Source: SURF-13 sp038924245
GTDB lineage: Bacteria > Pseudomonadota > Gammaproteobacteria > SURF-13
Assembly (NCBI GenBank): GCA_038924245.1
Contig: JBCKVB010000018.1
Coordinates: 1 to 26,746 of the forward strand
Direction: 5' to 3'
DNA length: 26,746 bases
Below the pieces are notes generated by a model that saw only the letters and a program-made list of their open reading frames with translations, searched no databases and was not told the DNA's origin. A program made the position numbers and the translations under genes. This document shows positions 21,814 through 26,746 of the stretch, piece by piece (position 1 is the first letter of the stretch; each line of letters starts with the position of its first letter).

Positions 21814-23993
21814 AGCATCCGCGCTTCCGCCTCGTGCCCATGGCGGTGCTGCTCGCGCTGCTGCTCGGGTCGCTCTATCTGATGAGCAATGTGACGCAAA
21901 GCTCCGAGCAGTTCAGCCGCCTCTATCTGCCGCTGCTCGCGCTCAACGGCACGGCGCTGGTCGCCTTGAGCGCGCTCATCGTGGTGAATCTGGCGCGCCT
22001 GGTGCGCCAATACCGGCAGGGCGTGATCGGCTCGCGCCTCACGCTACGCATGATGATTCTGTTCGTAACGCTCGCGGTGGCGCCGGTGTCGATGGTGTTT
22101 TACTTCTCGCTCAATTTCCTGCACCGCAGCATTGACAGTTGGTTTGACGTGCGCATCGAACAGGCCCTGGATGACGCCCTGGAGCTGAGCCGCGTAGCGC
22201 TGGATGCGCGCCTGAGCGAACTGCTTAATCAAACCGCGCGGCTGGCGCTGGAGCTGGAGGGTACGCCCGACGGCGCCGCGCTCACCGTGCTCAACGATCT
22301 GCGCGCGCGCAGCAACGCCGGGGAGCTGACGCTGTTTACCCAGAAGGGGCACATCATCGCATCGAGCAGCGGCGAATTTTCCAGCATCGTGCCGGACACG
22401 CCGGGCGAGGCCATACTGTTGCAGCTAGCCAAGGGACAAAATTATGTGAGGCTGGACCCGATCCGCGACGCGGGCCTGTACGTGCGCGTGGTGGTATCCG
22501 CCCCGCCGGGCGCCGCGGGCGGGGAGCGGCGTGTGGTGCAGGCGCTGTTTCCCGTCGCCGCGCGCCAGAGCGAGCTGGCCTCCGGCGTGCAGGCGCAATA
22601 TACCCAGTACAAACGGCTCGCCTACCTGCGCCAGCCGCTCAAGTATACTTTCACCGTGACCCTGAGCCTGGTGCTGGCGCTGTCCCTGCTGTCCGCGGTG
22701 TGGGCGGCGTTTTTCTCCACCCGCCGCCTGGTGGCGCCGATCCGCGATCTCGCCGAAGGCACGCGCGCGGTCGCGGCGGGCGATTACACATTGCGCCTGC
22801 CTTTGCAAAGCAAGGACGAACTGGGCTTTCTGGTGGTGTCATTTAATGACATGACGCAGAAGATCGCGCGCGCGCGCGATGCCTTGAACCACAGCCAGCA
22901 GCACGCCGAAGCCCAGCGCGCCTATCTGCAGGCGCTGTTGCAGCATTTGTCATCCGGAGTGCTGACCTTGGATCATCGGCAATGCCTGCGCACCGCCAAC
23001 GCGGCGGCGAGCGAATTATTAGGCGCCAGGCTCGACGACCATACTGGTATGCCGCTCGGCGCCATCGCCGAACGCCATCCGCACCTGAACGCCTTCATCG
23101 AAACCCTGCGTCACCATCTCGCCACGCCCGCCAGGGAATGGCGCGAAGAGGTAATCCTGGAAGGGCCGGGCGCGCGCAAGACACTACTGTGCCGCGGCAC
23201 GGCCCTGCCCGCCACGGAGAGCGAGGGCGACACCCTGATCGTATTCGACGACGTGACCGCGCTGATCCAGGCGCAGCGCGACGCCGCCTGGGGCGAGGTG
23301 GCGCGGCGTCTGGCGCACGAATTCAGGAATCCGCTCACCCCGATCCAGCTCTCGGCGGAACGCCTGCGCCACAAATATTTAAAAACACTGGACGCCAAGG
23401 AGGGCGAGTTGCTGGACCGGCTCACCCACACCATCGTGCAGCAGGTGGAGGTGATGAAGGACATGGTGAACGCCTTCGCCGATTACGCGCGCAACCCGCT
23501 GTTGCAAACGCGCCCGCTTGATCTCAACCGGCTGATCAACGAGGTGCTCGATCTGTATCGCGGCCAGGCCTCCGGCGCGCGGTTTCAGACCCGGCTTGAA
23601 GCCGGCCTGCCGCTGATCGAGGCCGACGCCGGACGCCTGCGCCAGTTGTTGCACAACCTGATTAAAAACGCGCTGGAGGCGACACCGGACAGCGGCGCGC
23701 GCATCACGCTGAGCACACACAGCCTGCCTGATTTCGTCGAGCTCAGCGTGCGCGACCACGGCCCCGGCATACCGCGGGAAATCATGGCGCAACTGTTCGA
23801 GCCGTACGTCACCACCAAGCCAAAGGGCGCGGGATTGGGATTGGCCATCGTAAAAAAGATCGCGGAAGAGCACGGCGGAACCTTAAGCGCTGAGAATCCG
23901 CGGGACGGCGGCGCGCGGCTTGTGCTGCGCCTGCCCGTCTCCGCGACGGCGCGCAACGCGCAAGACCTTCCCGATAAGGCGCATACGTTATGA
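21795..23993 (+). CDS. ntrY: NtrY-like membrane sensor histidine kinase
   Basis: A 732-residue inner-membrane sensor kinase. Transmembrane segments lie near residues 14-31, 43-64, 80-100 and 285-310, with an extracytoplasmic region between the last two. A HAMP domain (about 310-365), a PAS-like region (about 375-490) and the kinase core follow. H508 in RLAHEFRNPLTPIQLSAERL is the phosphorylation site. ATP-binding motifs are the N box around N621 (NLIKNALEA), DHGPGIP, and GAGLGLAIVKKI from 678. ATG 21795 is used; GTG 21786 is an alternative. The gene overlaps both neighbours and pairs with ntrX. The signal sensed is unknown; in this gene context the nitrogen-related name is by homology only. 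Confidence 0.92.
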   Translation: MALATLKHPRFRLVPMAVLLALLLGSLYLMSNVTQSSEQFSRLYLPLLALNGTALVALSALIVVNLARLVRQYRQGVIGSRLTLRMMILFVTLAVAPVSMVFYFSLNFLHRSIDSWFDVRIEQALDDALELSRVALDARLSELLNQTARLALELEGTPDGAALTVLNDLRARSNAGELTLFTQKGHIIASSSGEFSSIVPDTPGEAILLQLAKGQNYVRLDPIRDAGLYVRVVVSAPPGAAGGERRVVQALFPVAARQSELASGVQAQYTQYKRLAYLRQPLKYTFTVTLSLVLALSLLSAVWAAFFSTRRLVAPIRDLAEGTRAVAAGDYTLRLPLQSKDELGFLVVSFNDMTQKIARARDALNHSQQHAEAQRAYLQALLQHLSSGVLTLDHRQCLRTANAAASELLGARLDDHTGMPLGAIAERHPHLNAFIETLRHHLATPAREWREEVILEGPGARKTLLCRGTALPATESEGDTLIVFDDVTALIQAQRDAAWGEVARRLAHEFRNPLTPIQLSAERLRHKYLKTLDAKEGELLDRLTHTIVQQVEVMKDMVNAFADYARNPLLQTRPLDLNRLINEVLDLYRGQASGARFQTRLEAGLPLIEADAGRLRQLLHNLIKNALEATPDSGARITLSTHSLPDFVELSVRDHGPGIPREIMAQLFEPYVTTKPKGAGLGLAIVKKIAEEHGGTLSAENPRDGGARLVLRLPVSATARNAQDLPDKAHTL

Positions 23994-25363
23994 AACGTGC
24001 CTACATTTTAGTGGTGGACGACGAGCCCGATATCCGCCGCCTGGTGCAGGAAATCCTGGAGGACGAAGGTTACGAAGTGCAGGTGGCGGAAAACGGCGCG
24101 GCGGCGCGCGCGCGGCGGCGCGCGCGCCGCCCCGACCTGATCCTGCTCGACATCTGGATGCCGGACGTGGACGGCATCACGCTGCTCAAGGAGTGGTCGG
24201 CGGAAGACGCGCTGTCCGCGCCGGTCATCATGATCTCCGGTCACGGCACGGTGGAAACGGCGGTCGAGGCCACGCGCTTCGGCGCGTACGATTTTCTGGA
24301 AAAGCCGCTGTCCATGGCCAAGCTTCTGCTCACCGTGCGCCGCGCGCTGGAGGCGGACAAGCTGCGCAAGGAAAACCTCGGTCTGCGCCAGCACGTTGCC
24401 ACCGTCTCCGAACCCATCGGCAAGAGCGCCGTCATGCAACGTCTGCGCGAGCAGGCGCGGCGCATCGCGCAACATGACAGTTGGCTGCTGATCCGCGGCG
24501 AGCCGGGCAGCGGCAAAGAGGTGCTGGCGCGCCATATCCACTCGTTGAGCGCGCGTAGGGAAGGGCCGTTCGTGGAGGTGGGCGTGGCCTCCATCGCGCG
24601 CGAAAATTCCGCCACCGAACTGTTCGGCGCGGAAAAGGAAGGCAAGGTGCACTTCGGACGCCTGGAACAGGCGAACGGCGGCACGCTGTTTCTCGACGAC
24701 ATCAGCGACATGGCGCCGGCCACCCAGGCGCCCCTGCTCTCCGCGCTGGAGACCCAATCGTTTCTGCGCGTCGGCGGCGTCGCGCCGGTGCGCGTCAACG
24801 TGCGCGTGATCGCCGCCACCCAGCGCGACCTGGCGCAAGAAGTCGCCGCGCGGCGCTTCCGCGAAGACCTCTACTATCGCCTCAATGTATTGACGCTCGG
24901 CGTACCCGCGCTGCGCGAGCACGGCGAGGACGTGCCCGAACTGCTCAATTACTATGTGAACTGGTTCGTCACGCACGAAGGCCTGCTTTACCGCACCTTC
25001 ACCGTGGCGGCGCAAAACCGCCTGCGCCATCACCCCTGGCCCGGCAACGTGCGCGAGTTGAAGAACCTGGTGCAGCGCGTGCTGATTCTGGGCAGCGGCG
25101 CGGAAATCACATTGGAGGAAGTTGACGCCGCGCTGGGCGCGGCGACGGCTCCGCCAGCGGCGCCCGCCAAGCTCGCCATGGCGGCGGAATTCGCCTTACC
25201 GCTGCGCGAGGCGCGCGAGCAGTTTGAAAAGTCCTACCTGGAATACCATTTGCGCAAAACCGGCAGCATGGTGAAGCTCGCCCAGCTTACCGGCATGGAA
25301 CGCACCCATTTATACCGCAAGCTCAAGAGTCTGGGGATCAACCCGAAACAGGAGGCTGAATGA
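23990..25363 (+). CDS. ntrX: NtrX-like response regulator with an AAA+ domain lacking the GAFTGA loop
   Basis: A 457-residue regulator paired with the kinase before it (ATGA overlap). The receiver domain has D10/D11, phosphoacceptor D54, S83 and K105. The AAA+ domain has Walker A GEPGSGKE (170-177), Walker B LFLDD (233-237) and PWPGNVREL (349-357). A Fis-type helix-turn-helix lies at about 420-450. The GAFTGA loop that contacts sigma-54 should follow ELFG (210-213), but the sequence there is AEKEGKVHFGRLEQ. Without it, activation of sigma-54 promoters by the standard mechanism is unlikely. The receiver also carries an arginine-rich patch (ARARRRARRP) encoded by an almost pure GC stretch at 24095-24133. 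Confidence 0.92.
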   Translation: MKRAYILVVDDEPDIRRLVQEILEDEGYEVQVAENGAAARARRRARRPDLILLDIWMPDVDGITLLKEWSAEDALSAPVIMISGHGTVETAVEATRFGAYDFLEKPLSMAKLLLTVRRALEADKLRKENLGLRQHVATVSEPIGKSAVMQRLREQARRIAQHDSWLLIRGEPGSGKEVLARHIHSLSARREGPFVEVGVASIARENSATELFGAEKEGKVHFGRLEQANGGTLFLDDISDMAPATQAPLLSALETQSFLRVGGVAPVRVNVRVIAATQRDLAQEVAARRFREDLYYRLNVLTLGVPALREHGEDVPELLNYYVNWFVTHEGLLYRTFTVAAQNRLRHHPWPGNVRELKNLVQRVLILGSGAEITLEEVDAALGAATAPPAAPAKLAMAAEFALPLREAREQFEKSYLEYHLRKTGSMVKLAQLTGMERTHLYRKLKSLGINPKQEAE

Positions 25364-25412
25364 AACAGAGGAAAGAGAAAAGAGGCAAGAGAAAAGATAC
25401 AATACGGCCATT

Positions 25413-26746
25413 ATGAAAATCATCATCCTCGGCGCGGGTCAGGTGGGGGCTTCGGTAGCCGCGGCTCTGGTGAGCGAGGCCAATGACATCACGGTGGTGG
25501 ATACCGACGTGAAGCGCTTGCAGGAATTGCAGGTGCGCCACGACCTGCGCACCGTGGCCGGGCATGCCTCGCACCCGGAGGTGCTGCTGCGCGCCGGCGC
25601 GGAAGACGCGGACATGATCCTCGCGGTGACCAACAGCGACGAGACCAACATGGCCGCGTGCCGCGTAGCGGCGACCTTGTTCCACACCCCCACCAAGGTG
25701 GCGCGCGTGCGCGCGGTGGAGTATTTGAATTATCCGCAATTATTCTCCGCGGGGGCGTTTGACGTGGACGTGCTCATCAGCCCCGAGCAACTGGTCACCA
25801 ACTACGTGCAGCGCCTGATTGAATTTCCCGGCGCGTTGCAGGTGCTGGATTTCGCGCGCGGCTTGGTGCAGCTGGTCGCGGTGCGCGCCTACCACGGCGG
25901 CCCGCTAGTGGGGCGCGAACTGCGCGAGCTGAGCGAGCACATGCCGAGCGTCGAGACGCGCGTGGTGGCGCTGTTCCGGCGCGCCCAGTCCGTCGTGCCG
26001 CAGGGCGACACGGTGATCGAGGCGGACGACGAGGTGTTTTTCATCGCCGCCACCAAACACTGCCGCGCGGTGATGGGCGAGCTGCGCCGTCTGGACAATC
26101 CGTATAAGCGCATCACCCTGGCGGGCGGCGGCAACATCGGCAAGCGTCTCGCCATGATGCTGGAAAACGCCTACCAGGTGAAGCTCATCGAGCAGAATGC
26201 GGGACGCGCGCGCGCCATCGCCGAGGAACTGCACAACACCACGGTGCTACACGGCGACGCCACCGATGAAGAGTTGCTGCGCGAGGAAAATATCGAGGAA
26301 TGCGATATCTTCTGCGCGCTGACCAATGATGATGAGGACAATATTCTCTCCGCCATGCTCGCCAAGCGCCTCGGCGCGCGCAAGGTGATGGCGCTCATCA
26401 ATCGCCCCGCCTATACCGACCTGATGGAGGGCGGCGCGATAGACATCGTCATCTCGCCCCAGCAGACCATGATCGGCAGTCTGTTGGCGCATGTACGCCG
26501 CGGCGACGTGGCGGTGGTGCATTCCTTGAGACGCGGCGCGGCGGAGGCCATCGAGGCGGTGGCGCACGGCGACTATCAATCCTCGCACGTGGTGGGGCGC
26601 GCCATTGAAAACATCAAGCTGCCCGCCGGCGTCACCATCGGCGCCATCGTGCGCGGCGAACAAGTATTGATCGCGCATCACGACAGCGTCATTCAAGCCC
26701 AGGATCACGTGATCCTGTTCCTGGTGGATAAAAAGCGCATCCACGA
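25413..26746 (+). CDS. trkA: Trk potassium uptake system peripheral protein TrkA (3' end outside the window)
   Basis: The first 444 codons of TrkA, the cytoplasmic NAD-binding subunit that gates TrkH/TrkG potassium channels. It contains two RCK modules: the first dinucleotide site is MKIIILGAGQVGASVA, followed by TVVDTD, and the second is TLAGGGNIGKRLA, followed by KLIEQN. Each module is followed by a TrkA-C domain. The E. coli protein has 458 residues, so only about 15 are missing. A purine-rich 50-bp gap separates it from ntrX. Only a partial -10-like TACAAT (25398-25403) is seen there, so it may be co-transcribed with ntrYX. Confidence 0.95.
   Translation, partial: MKIIILGAGQVGASVAAALVSEANDITVVDTDVKRLQELQVRHDLRTVAGHASHPEVLLRAGAEDADMILAVTNSDETNMAACRVAATLFHTPTKVARVRAVEYLNYPQLFSAGAFDVDVLISPEQLVTNYVQRLIEFPGALQVLDFARGLVQLVAVRAYHGGPLVGRELRELSEHMPSVETRVVALFRRAQSVVPQGDTVIEADDEVFFIAATKHCRAVMGELRRLDNPYKRITLAGGGNIGKRLAMMLENAYQVKLIEQNAGRARAIAEELHNTTVLHGDATDEELLREENIEECDIFCALTNDDEDNILSAMLAKRLGARKVMALINRPAYTDLMEGGAIDIVISPQQTMIGSLLAHVRRGDVAVVHSLRRGAAEAIEAVAHGDYQSSHVVGRAIENIKLPAGVTIGAIVRGEQVLIAHHDSVIQAQDHVILFLVDKKRIH

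Overview
The window looks like chromosomal DNA of a GC-rich gammaproteobacterium. The block trkA–ntrX–ntrY–DUF4390–rsmB–fmt–def–(divergent) LysM–dprA–smg–topA is a gene order I know from Chromatiales- and Acidiferrobacterales-like sulfur bacteria. That placement is inference from gene order and protein families; no rRNA or tRNA gene is present to test it.

Region 1 (1-3890) is accessory. It has an outer-membrane porin with its own promoter and terminator, then four small toxin-antitoxin modules in about 2.4 kb: hicBA, a mazEF-like pair on the minus strand, brnTA, and a second hicBA whose toxin frame has lost its start. Two families of dispersed palindromic repeats lie between the modules.

Region 2 (3891-13209) is a sulfur-assimilation locus. 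Read on the minus strand it runs ssuA-ssuB-ssuC (sulfonate-type ABC importer), then sir-cysH-cysD-cysN. A divergent cysB-type regulator sits at the upstream end. CysDN makes APS, CysH has the cysteine set of a direct APS reductase, and Sir reduces sulfite. No APS kinase is present, which fits an APS-reductase route. Sir is a fusion: a sulfite reductase core, a helical region and a C-terminal TusA-like sulfur-carrier domain.

Region 3 (13217-18264, minus strand) is housekeeping: a LysM-domain exported protein, dprA, smg and topA. Region 4 (18423-26746, plus strand) is a tight, mostly overlapping series: def, fmt, rsmB, DUF4390, ntrY, ntrX and the 3'-truncated trkA.

The least ordinary feature is a 52-57 bp repeat with an ACTAGT core. 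It occurs three times: twice in frame inside sir, in opposite orientations, and once between def and fmt. It is stop-free in four of six frames, and in sir it adds peptide segments, one of them just upstream of a predicted active-site arginine. It resembles the protein-embedded palindromic elements known from Rickettsia, but I do not recognise this family. Also notable are a NtrX with no GAFTGA loop, a Sir whose N-terminal half carries its own complete Cx5C/Cx3C cysteine set, and a hairpin repeat with a compensatory base change between copies.
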